Of a stretch of 64,000 bases of DNA, positions 50,161-60,229 are shown piece after piece. The notes under the pieces were generated by a model that did not search any database, was not told where the DNA came from, and was given only the letters and a program-made list of their open reading frames with translations. Each line of letters starts with the position of its first letter. The first letter of the stretch is position 1. The stretch is taken from positions 372,001 to 436,000 of the forward strand of contig BGKB01000028.1 of the NCBI GenBank assembly GCA_003116975.1. The letters run 5' to 3'. A program made the position numbers and the translations under genes. This DNA is from Aurantiochytrium sp. KH105. Taxonomy: Eukaryota > Sar > Bigyra > Thraustochytrida > Thraustochytriidae.

Positions 50161-50425
50161 CTGCGCGTACCGCTCAAGACGTACGCCGTGAACGCGAGAG
50201 CGGGCTTGGGTCTTGAGGGTTTTCGTGCTCGAGGCGCCGAGCTTGGCGCGCCCTCGCTGCGCTGCTCAGGCAGGAGCAGAGCACAGGGCGCCGGCCTCGT
50301 GGCCGAGACGAACGAGGCCTGCGAGGACGTGAGCCCGAGGCTGCGGCTTGGGGCGACGTCGAGATTGTTGGGAAGCAGCGCTTGGAGGCGGGACCGACCT
50401 GGGAAGGTAGAAAGAAGGTAGCAAT

Positions 50426-50447
50426 AGCTAGCTAGCTAGCTAGCTAG
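50426..50447. repeat. (GCTA)n microsatellite
   Basis: Five to six GCTA units, about 50 bp upstream of the chosen start codon of the THAP-like gene. Confidence 0.9.
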
Positions 50448-50496
50448 GTCTCGCAGGTTGGAGGTCTCCGTGCGCTGGGCGCCGGGGAGGGAGAGC

Positions 50497-53094
50497 ATGA
50501 CGGCGCGGAGGGCGAAGCAGCGGGCGTGCATTTGCGAGGCGAGCAGCGACAGGGCGCTAGCGGGACTGTGCATGGAGGCCGAGCGCGCAGACGGCCCGGA
50601 CCACCCTCTCTTTGGGTGGCGGCTCTCGCTCCCGCAGCACCACGTCGAGCACTATGGCAAGAACATCCGCAAACGCTGGCTCGCGCACCTCGGGCTCGAC
50701 GAGGAGCGCGTGAGCAAGGTCCGCGAGTCGCGCAGATTTGTGAGCTACAAGCACTTTCGGCCCGCCTGCTTCGCCGAAAAACAGGCGGAAGATCGCCAGC
50801 GGAGACGGCTGCGCATCCTCGCCGAGTGCCACGATAAGACCCTCGAGGCCGATCTCGTCGAAAGGAAAACAGCAGCCATGACCGAAACTGAAGTGCTCTC
50901 GCTCGTGGTCCCGGACGTGGATCTGAAAAGCAACGTGCCGCCATTGGCAACAACAACAACAACAGCAACAACAATAACAACCGCCACGACACCACAAACA
51001 CTCGCCCCATCTCCACAAACAAAATCTCTCGAAAACTTGATCCCCAAGAGCGGCGGGATCGTCGCCGGACCATCTCTCTTCCCGTCACCCACGAAACATG
51101 GACACAGCGCACCTTTAGGCGCGCCATTCCTTCCTATGCTTTGGCTCGACGCTGCGGGCTCCGACAAAGCGCTCTCGCGCTTCTTGCAAAGTGGGACTCG
51201 CCAAGGCGCTGATAGCATGCACAATGCGTATGCTCGTCTTAAAACAATACCGTCCTCGTCGTCGTCCTCGTCTTCGTCGTCTTCGTCGTCCTCCTCCTCC
51301 TTATCATCTTCGTCGTTATCATCGTCCCCCGCGCAATTTGTTAACGAACGAGGACTGGAAGATGCGGAAATCAGTGCGCATCAGCAAAGTGCGACACCTA
51401 GAGAAAATGGGAGTAATCGCACCCAGCTCTTTGCCTCTGCACGTGTGCCGTCCATCACACCAACGCAGTCCAGCAGAAAAGAAAAAGCACTCGTCTCGAA
51501 AGCGCGCAAACGACCGTGCATTTGCGAGGTGCTTCAAACCCCCACGGCGGGGCTGTGCGCTCGCGCAGAAATGGCCGATGGCCCGAGTCATCCGCTCTTT
51601 GGATGGCGGATTAGCCTCCCCCAGCCGCACGTGCGGTATTATGGCACAAACGTTCGAAGCCGCTGGCTCGCTCACCTGGGCTTGACCGAGGAGCAGGTTG
51701 CCGAGGTTTCGGAGTGTTACCGTGTCGTGAGCTACACGCACTTTCGTCCGCCTTGTTTTGAAGGAATGGCATTGGGCAAGCAAAAAAGGCGTCGCCTTCG
51801 CGTCTATGTGCCTCGTGACGAACACACTGCAGATGCAGACAAGATTGAAGATAATACCCTACAAGGTTTGCGGCATGGCAAAAAACCGCGTCTTGCACTC
51901 GCTGTGCCCGACGCAAAATTTGCGTCGGAATCGCCAGCTCTCGGGACACGTATTGAGCAGGCAAAGGTCGAGCAAGCAAAAGTTGAACAAGCGACGGTTG
52001 AGCAGGTGAAGGCCGCAGGACACAACAAAAGCGATGGCGAGGACATGGAGGTCAACGAAAAGATAGCCGAAGATATGGCTTCTTTTCGTGAAAGCACAAG
52101 CTTTGGAACCTTCGGACAGGATAAATGGAGTGTAGCGAGAGCTGACCCAAGCTCGCGCAGTGGCAACCTCAGTCCTGAAGGTGTTCATCCCAAGGTAACC
52201 CGATCTCCCTTTTCGCTACGAGAAAGCTGGCAATGGCTGCGTTCTGCTTCGCTTCCGTCATCGTTCTCTTCGTCCTCTTTTGAGGATGACGCAGTCACAA
52301 ATACCACGTCGACTGCGGCGGACGAATTGCTTGACGACTCGGGTGCTAGCCCAAGCTTAGCCGCTGCCGTCGTGCCGAGTGAAGATGGCGCTCAAAAGCT
52401 CATGCCTTGTCTTTGCGAGCTCGTTCACGGTTCGAGTGCCTCGAGTGCCCCGCGCGGAAAGTGTCGGGAGGTCGAGACGGCCGATGGGCCTGCGCACCCG
52501 CACTACGGATTGCGGTTCGAGCTCCCAGCGGCGCACGTGGAGCAGTATGGGCTAAAGTTGCGCTCGAGATGGCTCGCTCGTCTAGGCATTTCCGAAGCCC
52601 AGATCGCCGGCGTGCCCTTATCCAAGCGCAAGCTTTGCTACGCCCATTTTCCCGAGGATTGCATCATGGGGGTTTCCTCGCCGTGGTCATCTGCTGCTCC
52701 TGCATCTGCTGCTCCTGCATCTGCTGCTCCTCCTGCTCCCTCTTCTGCAACTTCTTTTTCTGATTCTTCTTCCTTGTCGGGTGCCTCACAGGTCGGTGCT
52801 TCGCCGAAGCCAATGGCGCAAACGGAAGACCAGCTCGCACCTCGTCTCCACGTTCTTACAGCTTGCGACTCCAACACCCTGCCCGAGGACGTGGTCATTT
52901 TACGCGGTCCGCGCCGCAGGAAACTCGCGCTCGTGGTCCCGGTGCCCGTGAACGCAGCGCGGCGACACGCCTCATCCTTGGTTTCATCGCCCAAACCCGA
53001 CGCGGCGCTCTGTGATCCGGAAACAGCTGTGAAACACCTTTTCGCCTTGGGTGCGGCCACGGCTGGATCTTTTGATCGGCCCATTGCCCCGTGA
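50497..53094 (+). CDS. Protein with three THAP-like modules, function unknown
   Basis: 865 residues from ATG 50497 (GAGCATGACG). Three modules begin near residues 8, 335 and 635. Each has CxCE, then ADGPxHPxxGxRxxLP, then RxRWLAxLGxxxxxV, then a V/LxYxHFxxxC motif: VSYKHFRPACF, VSYTHFRPPCF and LCYAHFPEDC. Spacing and the final HF motif resemble THAP zinc-binding DNA-binding domains (C2CH). Only module 3 keeps Cys before the His (C-x2-H); modules 1 and 2 have Ser. Each module is followed 40-60 residues later by a short RRKLALVVP-like motif. The linkers are Ser-rich, Gln/Thr-rich and disordered. A nuclear, DNA-binding or transposase-derived role is inference. The frame upstream of the ATG opens at a TTG only. 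Confidence 0.6.
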   Translation: MTARRAKQRACICEASSDRALAGLCMEAERADGPDHPLFGWRLSLPQHHVEHYGKNIRKRWLAHLGLDEERVSKVRESRRFVSYKHFRPACFAEKQAEDRQRRRLRILAECHDKTLEADLVERKTAAMTETEVLSLVVPDVDLKSNVPPLATTTTTATTITTATTPQTLAPSPQTKSLENLIPKSGGIVAGPSLFPSPTKHGHSAPLGAPFLPMLWLDAAGSDKALSRFLQSGTRQGADSMHNAYARLKTIPSSSSSSSSSSSSSSSSLSSSSLSSSPAQFVNERGLEDAEISAHQQSATPRENGSNRTQLFASARVPSITPTQSSRKEKALVSKARKRPCICEVLQTPTAGLCARAEMADGPSHPLFGWRISLPQPHVRYYGTNVRSRWLAHLGLTEEQVAEVSECYRVVSYTHFRPPCFEGMALGKQKRRRLRVYVPRDEHTADADKIEDNTLQGLRHGKKPRLALAVPDAKFASESPALGTRIEQAKVEQAKVEQATVEQVKAAGHNKSDGEDMEVNEKIAEDMASFRESTSFGTFGQDKWSVARADPSSRSGNLSPEGVHPKVTRSPFSLRESWQWLRSASLPSSFSSSSFEDDAVTNTTSTAADELLDDSGASPSLAAAVVPSEDGAQKLMPCLCELVHGSSASSAPRGKCREVETADGPAHPHYGLRFELPAAHVEQYGLKLRSRWLARLGISEAQIAGVPLSKRKLCYAHFPEDCIMGVSSPWSSAAPASAAPASAAPPAPSSATSFSDSSSLSGASQVGASPKPMAQTEDQLAPRLHVLTACDSNTLPEDVVILRGPRRRKLALVVPVPVNAARRHASSLVSSPKPDAALCDPETAVKHLFALGAATAGSFDRPIAP

Positions 53095-53859
53095 TTCTGA
53101 TGATACTCCTCCATCGATCTGCAAGAGGGCAGGCGGCCGGGCGGCCGGGCGGCCGGACTTGCCAGCAGCCCGTCCGGCGTCCGCGGGTAGGGGCGGCCGG
53201 GACGGTCGGCAAAGATGACTGCAAAACACTCAAATTTATTCGCTGTCACGCAATGGCAAGCAAGCACTACGTTCTACTTTGGTTTATCATGGCCTACGCA
53301 CATTGATTTCGCTCGTCTCGCGACTCGGCCTGGCTGCTGCCGCGCGCACAACGTCTCGCCTCGTTGTCAGTCAGACGGAGGAAAGGGGGGAAAGCTCGCA
53401 CGGTATCTCCGCCTCAGCAAGACGACGGCGACACCATGGCATCGCAAGCGCAGAGCTTTTTCTCCTTCTCCTTCTTCTTCTTCTTCTTCTCCTTCTTCTT
53501 ATTCATTTCCCTTGTTCATTTTTTTTGTAAAAGGCCAATAAATTATCGATCACTCGTGATCACATTCGCCACCCGATCAGGTTTCCGAGCTGCTGAATTG
53601 GCATGCATGGAAGCATGCATGCTAAATGGTAGTATGCAGGCTTTCTGAACCCAAATGACTGGTGCTCCATGTTGTTACTCAATGCCCATCTGACTGGCGC
53701 AGGCTGCAGCTGCTTGTTCTCGCCCTTTCCCGGAAACTGCCGCGGCCCGGCCGCGTCCGGATCACGCCGTCTGCTTGCCCGTGCCTGCGCCCGTGCTCTT
53801 TCTGGACTCCATGCATCGTGCCGATCGTGCACGCAACGTGCATGCGCGCGTGCTGCACT

Positions 53860-53925
53860 GCACTGCGCACTGCACTGCACTGCGCACTGCACTGCACTGT
53901 ACTGCACTGCTCTGCGCTGCACCTA
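53860..53925. repeat. (CACTG)n imperfect microsatellite
   Basis: About a dozen CACTG/CGCACTG units. Confidence 0.85.
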
Positions 53926-54123
53926 TACATTCATTACCTTTCTGTCTGCAGCCAGCTGCAACTGCGTCCATGTATGTGTCCACATTTCGCGCGCGTGCCT
54001 CCGTGTTTACCTATCTGCCTGGATTCCTCTCCTTCGTAGCGTCTCGTTCGTGAACTCGCCAACTCCTCTCCACGTTCTCTGCATTCACTTCTTCGTTCAT
54101 CCATTCAACCATCGACCGATCTC

Positions 54124-54192
54124 AATCGATCGATCGATCGATCGATCGATCAATCAATCGATCAAGCAATCGATTGATTGACTTGATTGATC
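54124..54192. repeat. ATCG/ATCA tetranucleotide repeat
   Basis: A run of ATCG units changing to ATCA and TTGA units. The sequence is largely self-complementary and could form cruciforms. Confidence 0.85.
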
Positions 54193-54829
54193 GCCCGAGC
54201 GTAGCTGTGGGGGCGTCGATCTCGTGGATGCGGGAACTCCACTTACCCTCCGCCGCATAGGACCCCCTAGGCCGCGGCTAGCTCCCTCGGCGCAGCGCGT
54301 GCAGGCCTCCTTCTTCTGGGAGAGAGACATGGAGAGAGAGAGAGAGGCGGGGCCGGGCACGGGCCCTCGATCCTCGAGCTCGTGCCCAGCGCGGCCGCGG
54401 CTCGAGCCCGAGCTCGGGCGAGAGCGCGGGCTCGAGCCTGCGTTTGTGCTGCGCCGAGGGAGGCGCGGAGGCCGATGCGGCGCTTGCCCGCCCGCTGGAC
54501 TGGACTGGACTCGGAGGCCGACGAGGGAATGCGGAAAGTGCGAGCGCTCTGTGCACGTGATGCGCGAAAAGCGCTAGCGAGGGCTCCGTCAAGGGCCGCA
54601 GAAACAGGCGAGGCGAAGGCATGATAGAGCACAAGGAAGACGGGGCAGCTTGAAGGCAAGGCGAGAGCGCGTCCACTTCTGCGGCCCGTGCAGCCGGCTG
54701 CAGCAGAACTGCAACGAGCGAGGCAAGAGCCGCGGCGACAGAGACTCGATCAGACCAGCCAGGCGCCTCGCCGCCAGCCCAGACGAGCCCGGCCAAGCCC
54801 GACGCAGCTCGGCACGGCGCGGTAGGACC

Positions 54830-56107
54830 ATGGGGAGGGCGGGAATGACCTTGCGCGGCCTGGTGGCGGCGCTCGCGCTCGCGGTGGCGGCCCGAGCACA
54901 AGAGCAGGCCGCGGACGTGGGCGGAGAAGACGCGCGGCAGCTCCTGGCTGTCCGCGACGAAGACGCTGCCCGGGAGCTGGCCAAACTCGAGGAAGTCTGC
55001 TTTTGCACGGCCCACCCGATGGAGGTCGTGACGGGCCATGTCGACGCCTCGCAGAGCGCCGGTCTCAAGGAGATGAACCTGTATGGCAAGGAGGACCAGT
55101 GGAAGCTGTACGTGGAGGCCGAGATGGACAGCGGCCACTTTGAGGGCAACGTCGTCTTTGACATTCCCGAGTACATTAACCTGGCCAAGGTGAAAAAGTA
55201 CGCTACCAACGTGAACTTTCGCGGCGAAAAGGCCAAGGGCAAAAAGGAGCTCTGGGAGATCCGCACGACTCGTCTTGGCAAAAGGCCCAAGTGGGAAAAG
55301 CTCTGGGACAACAAAAGAGTCAAGGCCTGGCAATGGACCGAATCATGGAAGCAGCGCAGCAAGAAGGGCAAGACCTTTGCCGCCTACGTTGACGACAACA
55401 ATCAGTTTCGCTTCAACGTGCGGACCGTCAAGCAGAACACGGAGAACGCGCTTTTTGACTACGTTGACCTGTGCCTTTACCTCGCCAAGGGCTGGAAAAA
55501 GCCGACTGCGGCGCCCACCAACGCCCCGACTCCCGAACCCACGGCAATCAGCACCCCTGCTCCCACGACTGGTCAGACGCTCGATGTCCCTGAGTCGCTC
55601 CACACCGAGTGCTTCGTGCCCGCCTCGCTTGAAGTCGAGCAAGGCTGGATCGGTAGCGAGCAGACCGTCGAGGGTCTCGCGAAGCGTGAGATGAACGAGG
55701 ACAGTAAAAACGAGGCCTGGAACAAGATTGTCGAATTCCATCCCGAGACCGTCGACGGAAAGGAGGGCGGTGTCTTTTACTTTGACTACCATGTCGGTGA
55801 GATCAGCGACCCTTTCCAGGCCTACATCAAGTGGAACTTTCGCGGGCAAACGACAGAGTACCAATTGTGGAAGCTCTCCTTGTACAACTACGCTGCTGAC
55901 TCTTGGGTGTGCCTCGGCCAGACGCCGAACGCGGCCAAGAGCTGGCGCTGGATCTTCAGGGAAGATCGCTACATTTTCCGTGATGCCAGCGCCAAGTATG
56001 TCAACGACGAAGGCATTGCTCGTGTGCGCTACGCAACGAACTCTTCGCTCGATGCCTCGCAGCTGGATTTTGCCAAGCTTTGCTTGAAGCTGCCGGGCAG
56101 CGCCTAA
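54830..56107 (+). CDS. Secreted protein with two related beta-rich domains
   Basis: 425 residues from ATG 54830 (ACCATGG). Residues 1-23 form a signal peptide (LRGLVAALALAVAARA). Two related domains follow, at about 60-225 and 260-420, joined by a Thr/Pro linker (TPEPTAISTPAPTTG). Each starts with a Cys-containing strand, has NFRG followed by a W-x-I/L segment (VNFRGEKAKGKKELWEI; WNFRGQTTEYQLWKL), a Trp-rich centre, and ends with D-x-x-x-L-C-L-x-L (YVDLCLYL; FAKLCLKL). Domain 2 holds YNYAADSWVCLG and IARVRYATNSS, a pattern seen in jelly-roll-like domains of secreted bacterial enzymes. It may bind glycans, but that is inference. No catalytic motif is recognised. It converges with the carnitine acyltransferase gene. 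Confidence 0.75.
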   Translation: MGRAGMTLRGLVAALALAVAARAQEQAADVGGEDARQLLAVRDEDAARELAKLEEVCFCTAHPMEVVTGHVDASQSAGLKEMNLYGKEDQWKLYVEAEMDSGHFEGNVVFDIPEYINLAKVKKYATNVNFRGEKAKGKKELWEIRTTRLGKRPKWEKLWDNKRVKAWQWTESWKQRSKKGKTFAAYVDDNNQFRFNVRTVKQNTENALFDYVDLCLYLAKGWKKPTAAPTNAPTPEPTAISTPAPTTGQTLDVPESLHTECFVPASLEVEQGWIGSEQTVEGLAKREMNEDSKNEAWNKIVEFHPETVDGKEGGVFYFDYHVGEISDPFQAYIKWNFRGQTTEYQLWKLSLYNYAADSWVCLGQTPNAAKSWRWIFREDRYIFRDASAKYVNDEGIARVRYATNSSLDASQLDFAKLCLKLPGSA

Positions 56108-56459
56108 TAGTAACAGTAAGTCGAGGGGCAATATTTTTTTTTCCATTTCATTCAATGACCGTAGCCAAATACATCAAGTGATTCTATACTTTTCTTTGTT
56201 TTTTTCGCACATGGTCGTCGTAACGGGCACGTTTCTGTCACTCAAGTTTCTTCATCGAGTGACTTGCGGACTTTTCTTGTTTGGATTTTATTGCGACATT
56301 CAAAGAGAACGCAACAAGAAAGATTTACGGGATCCAAAGACTTGACGTGCCACCAACCAATTATCATGCGAGATTCGTCTCTCTCCATGGCGGCTGCTGC
56401 CAAAAGTAACGAAACAAAGTGACAAAGAAGCGGGTGAATGAAAAAACATAAGAAAATAC
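56108..56459. other. Convergent 3' intergenic region
   Basis: 352 bp, T-rich, holding the 3' ends of the secreted-protein and carnitine acyltransferase genes. No gene. Confidence 0.5.
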
Positions 56460-58472
56460 TTATTCCTGGAAGAGCTTGTCAAAGTCGCGGAAGACGCCAG
56501 TGATGGCCTCGGCCATCTTGGCCGAATCAGTCTCGGCGCAAGACTTGTACGAGGTGATGTTGACCATGATGTAGTCAGCCTGGGTCAGGTAGCCAAGACC
56601 GTAGCCATCGCCGACAACAGCGCCGAATCCGAACTGCTGGATAAAGGGCGCGGTGACGTTGCTGGTGGAGAGGATCCACTTGGAAGACTTGGCGTACATG
56701 GGGTCCTTGAAGAGGTCAATCTCGAGGCCGTTCTTCTGCGCGACGCACTTCATGGCGTGCATGTGGCGGTCGACACCCTGGTATGGGCCAGAGGCAGACT
56801 TGGCGCCCTTGGCAACGTTGACGTGCATGGCAGCGGCGGCGAGGACGGCCTCGCGCTTCTGCTCGTCCGTGGAGGACGCGTCGTCAAAGACCTTGATGAA
56901 GTTGCCCATCTCGGCGGTGGCCGTGCGGATGGTCTCGGTGCGGCCGTGAAAGTAGGACTTCATGGCGCAAGACTCGTAGACAGTGGCGTTCTGGCCGTGG
57001 AGACGGGCGTATGCGAGCTGGAAGGCCATCTGGCAGGCGGCGTCAGGGGACATCTTCATGAGCTTGACGCGGTTCTTGCCAAAGTCCTGGAAGTCAAGGA
57101 CGGCAGTATCGACATCGCCGGCAAGCTTGATGTTGGCCTCGTGGGCGGCCTTGAGGTCGGCCTTGTTCTCCTCACTGAGCTCCCAGGTGAGAGGCTTGTA
57201 AGAGCCCTCAAAGGTCTTGGAGGGCTCGCGGAGGGGCGCAACGTTGCCAGGGGGCTTGGCGCCGTGCATGTCGGCCCAGGCCTCGGAGACCATGCGGTTC
57301 CAGGTGAGACCATCGCCAAAGGTGTGGTCAAAGTTCACGCCGAGGGCGCCCTCGGTGGTGGGGACAATGACGTGCTTGTCGAACCAGCGGTTGCTGCCGT
57401 CGCGGCCGTGGAGAAAGTAGTCGGAGCGGTCGGCGACCGAGGCCGAGGTGTCTACGTCCTGGAGGCAGATGCCAAAGAGGCAGTCGTCGATCTCGGCGAG
57501 GGTGGCCGCGTTGGTCTCCGAAGACTTGACGAGGCGCTCGCGGGCCTGGGCCCAGAAGTCGCGCTCGCAGCCGGTGAGGAGGCCCACGTCGCCCGAGACG
57601 TCGCCGGGGTTGGCGTCGGCCTCGGCCTTGACCTTTTCGAGGACGGCCTCGAGGTTCTCGGCGCTGATGGCGTCGCCGTTCTCATCGATGACGTCGACGC
57701 GGTAAAAGTTGTGGTTGCGCATGACGATGATGTGCTTGCGGTCAAAGTTGGTGCCGAGGCTGTCGCGGCCGACGCCCGGGATGCGGGTGGCGCCAAAGAC
57801 GAGGCCCATGCCGTACATGCAGCAGGGCTTGTCGCGCTCCATGTCGGCCTCGAGCTCGCCGTTGACGACCTTGAGCCACCAGCGCACAAAGGCGGATGCG
57901 AGGCGGGCGGCGCGGCGCGTGCCCTGCATCTCGCTGGGGTCCTTCTCGTCGGGGAGGGCGTAGAAGGGGTTGGAGCCGACCATGATCTCGAAGCGGCCGC
58001 CAAGGTACATGTCGTCCCAGAACTGCTCAATGTAGCTGTACGGGTATCCGGGGCTCTCGTTCATGCGCTGGAGCTCGCCCTGGAGGGCGGCGGCGTGCTT
58101 GGCCTCGAAGTCCTCGGCGAGCTTCTTGGTGTTCTCGAACTCCTCATCGCTGGCGACGGGGCGCACGGTCTCCAGGTACCTCTTGAGGGTGTCCTTGACC
58201 TCGGGGAGGGGCAGCTTGGGCACGTCCAGGTAGTTGGTGTCGTACAGCTTGCTCACCTCGTACTCGAACTTGGGCAGCTCGGCCTTGCCGCTCATCTCCC
58301 TCGTCGCCATCTTCGCGTCCGCCGTGCCTGCAATCGTGCCTGCGCCTGCGCGCGCCGCGTTCAGCCCTGCTCCGCCCCGCGCCCGCGTCCACGTTCCGAG
58401 CGCTCCTGCGTTGGCTGCCGCTGCTGCTGCCGCCTTCGATGCGGATCTGCCCACGGCTGCGACGCGCGTCAT
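56460..58472 (-). CDS. Choline/carnitine O-acyltransferase, probably mitochondrial
   Basis: 670 residues. Residues 1-58 are rich in Ala and Arg without acidic residues and look like a mitochondrial presequence. The catalytic domain begins about residue 66 with LPKFEYEVSKLYDT and PLPEVKDTLKRYLE. The active-site His383 lies in GVNFDHTFGDG. Later come KMSPDAACQMAFQLAY, TVYESCAMKSYFHGRTETIR (a carnitine/CoA-site segment typical of the family), LSTSNVTAPF and VVGDGYGLGY. The length and the R-T-E-T segment fit carnitine acetyl/octanoyl/palmitoyl transferases, which move acyl groups between CoA and carnitine for transport into mitochondria. Chain-length preference cannot be read. A later ATG (M55 or M60) would give a cytosolic or peroxisomal form. 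Confidence 0.92.
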   Translation of the reverse strand: MTRVAAVGRSASKAAAAAAANAGALGTWTRARGGAGLNAARAGAGTIAGTADAKMATREMSGKAELPKFEYEVSKLYDTNYLDVPKLPLPEVKDTLKRYLETVRPVASDEEFENTKKLAEDFEAKHAAALQGELQRMNESPGYPYSYIEQFWDDMYLGGRFEIMVGSNPFYALPDEKDPSEMQGTRRAARLASAFVRWWLKVVNGELEADMERDKPCCMYGMGLVFGATRIPGVGRDSLGTNFDRKHIIVMRNHNFYRVDVIDENGDAISAENLEAVLEKVKAEADANPGDVSGDVGLLTGCERDFWAQARERLVKSSETNAATLAEIDDCLFGICLQDVDTSASVADRSDYFLHGRDGSNRWFDKHVIVPTTEGALGVNFDHTFGDGLTWNRMVSEAWADMHGAKPPGNVAPLREPSKTFEGSYKPLTWELSEENKADLKAAHEANIKLAGDVDTAVLDFQDFGKNRVKLMKMSPDAACQMAFQLAYARLHGQNATVYESCAMKSYFHGRTETIRTATAEMGNFIKVFDDASSTDEQKREAVLAAAAMHVNVAKGAKSASGPYQGVDRHMHAMKCVAQKNGLEIDLFKDPMYAKSSKWILSTSNVTAPFIQQFGFGAVVGDGYGLGYLTQADYIMVNITSYKSCAETDSAKMAEAITGVFRDFDKLFQE

Positions 58473-58875
58473 GTTGCCCGTCTGCTACCTCTCTCTCTCT
58501 CCCTATGTATTACCCCTGCGCTCTCGCTTCCGCCTCTTGCGACGTCTGCGCCTGCGCACCTCGAGCCCCTGCTTACGCACGCAGCTTGCGCCCGTCAGTC
58601 AGTCAGTCTTGCCTTCTCTTCCCGTCTTTCCCGAAAAACCGACCAACCACCGCGCCTCGAGAGGAGAGAAACCCTGCAGCCGAGGAGACGGAAACAGAAA
58701 CAGTTGGTCTGCGGCCGCAGCCCGCGAGCGCCGCCTCGCAGGAAGCGAGCGGCGAACGGACGAGCGAGCGAGCGAACGAACGAACGCGCGCGGGCGGCAC
58801 GCGACCCGGGTTCTCGATTCGCGGGGCATCTTGGGCGGGAGGCGGATTCGGGGGCCTGCCTGCCTTTTCGGGGCC

Positions 58876-58966
58876 CCTTTTGTTTTCTTTTCTTTTGTTT
58901 TCTTTTGCTTTTTTGTTTTTCTTTTCTTTTCTTTTCTTTTGCTTTTTTGTTTTACTTTTTTGTTTC
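58876..58966. repeat. T-rich TTTTGTTTTCTTTT tract
   Basis: Plus-strand run of T interrupted by single G or C, almost without A. Confidence 0.9.
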
Positions 58967-60200
58967 TTTTTTCGAGGCTGCTTTTTGGCGTGGCTTGGCT
59001 TGGCCTGTTTCTATCTTCTCCCTGCGCCCCGGCCCGCCCCGCCCGCCGCCTCGCGCGCGCTGCTGCCCTCGAGCCCGCCCGCGCGCGCGCCCGCCCGTCC
59101 GCCCGGACGCCTGCCCGCGCGCCGCCAGCGGGCGGGCGAGGGTGCGCGCCGGGCCCGTCCGCAAGAAAGCGCTTACCGTGACCGCAGAGCGCGGCAATTG
59201 CTGATCTGCAGCGGCTGCGAGGAAGGCGAGCTAGATAAGACAGCGCAACGCGCGGCACTGCAACACGTACAAACAGCCAGGAGCCCTCGACCTTGCCTCG
59301 CCCTCAAGCTGCCCCGCGCATCTTTGGCCGCCGGGAAGCAGCTGCGGCGACGACGCAGGCAGCTCGCGCGAGCAGTGCAGGCTCGAGCAGTGGGCAGAGA
59401 TGACTCGGATGAAGGCGCAGGCAGAGAGACACGAGGCGAGGCAGCGAAAGTAGCCTAAAAAGTAAAGCTAGGAATGAGCAAAGCAAGTCCGCCCCGCCGC
59501 GTCAAGCCGTGGCTGGACCGAGCCCGAGGTTTACTGGACGATGGACGGGATGTCGCAAGCAACGGCGAGACTGTAGAGCGGCGGCAAGATGAAGGTTTCT
59601 TCGCTGCATCACATGTCCATTGCACAGTGACGTACGCCGATGCGATGCGACGCGATGCGATGCGATGTTTCGATTCGAGGCCTTCCTTCGTGTGGCGTGT
59701 TGTTCTGTCGTGTGTCAATGGATCGTCGGCGATGACACAGTTGTCGAGCTTGTAAGTCCTCCCTCCCTCCCTCCATCCCTCCCGTCCTCTCTCGCGCTCT
59801 TCCCCGCGCACCATCATCATCTTCAAGACTTCCGGACAACAGCGACGTGACGCGCGGGGCCGGGCACAACGCCGCGCCTGCTGCGTGCAATGCCGGCCAG
59901 CCTTCGCAGCCCCTCCGTCATGCCGTCGTCGGCGGCCTCGACCGCCGCGCGCTGCGTCAACGGCGCGACGGAGCGACGCCACGGCGCCGCAGTGGGCGCG
60001 TGCGGCGCACACCTTTCGGGTCCAGATTTAGGTGTCCCCGCGCGCACACCGGGTGCGCGCGCGGGAGCGTGAAAGACCCGCCGAGAAAGGAGAAAAACAA
60101 AAGAAAGAAAATGCGAGAAAAGCAAAAGCCAACGCCAACAAAAAGAAGGAATTCGCGGGTCCCGCGCGAGCAACGAGGCGGGCGAGGCGCGGCCGGACGC

Positions 60201-60229
60201 GGCGAGGCGAGGCGAGGCGAGGCGAGGCA
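60201..60229. repeat. (GAGGC)n microsatellite
   Basis: Five to six GGCGA units. Confidence 0.9.

Larger units (their letters stand above)
46347..50496. other. Long repeat-rich divergent intergenic region
   Basis: 4.1 kb between the divergent starts of the PI4K-like and THAP-like genes. It holds many unrelated simple repeats: CTG (46362), CTCTG (46887-46934), ATCG (about 47213-47232), CTTGAC (48180-48225), TTTGC (49568-49600), an A/C-rich CAACA stretch (49957-50060), an 18-bp repeat (50088-50160) and GCTA (50426-50447). No frame in it has recognisable domains. Confidence 0.6.
53095..54829. other. Intergenic with simple repeats
   Basis: It begins with the 3' flank of the THAP-like gene (GGCCGGGC repeats near 53135, AATAAA at 53537). 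A CTT-rich stretch lies at 53470-53510, a CACTG repeat at 53860-53925 and ATCG/ATCA repeats at 54124-54190. The rest is the 5' flank of the secreted-protein gene. No coding region is recognised. Confidence 0.55.

Noticed and set aside
56757..59204. 815-codon plus-strand ORF antisense to the carnitine acyltransferase
   Set aside because: A mirror of a C-ended-codon gene; Gly/Ala/Val-rich without domains, while the opposite strand encodes a complete enzyme.
59474..59755. Short plus-strand ORF (MSKASPPRRVKPW...)
   Set aside because: No domain and no codon-bias support; it ends in a GATGCGATGC repeat.
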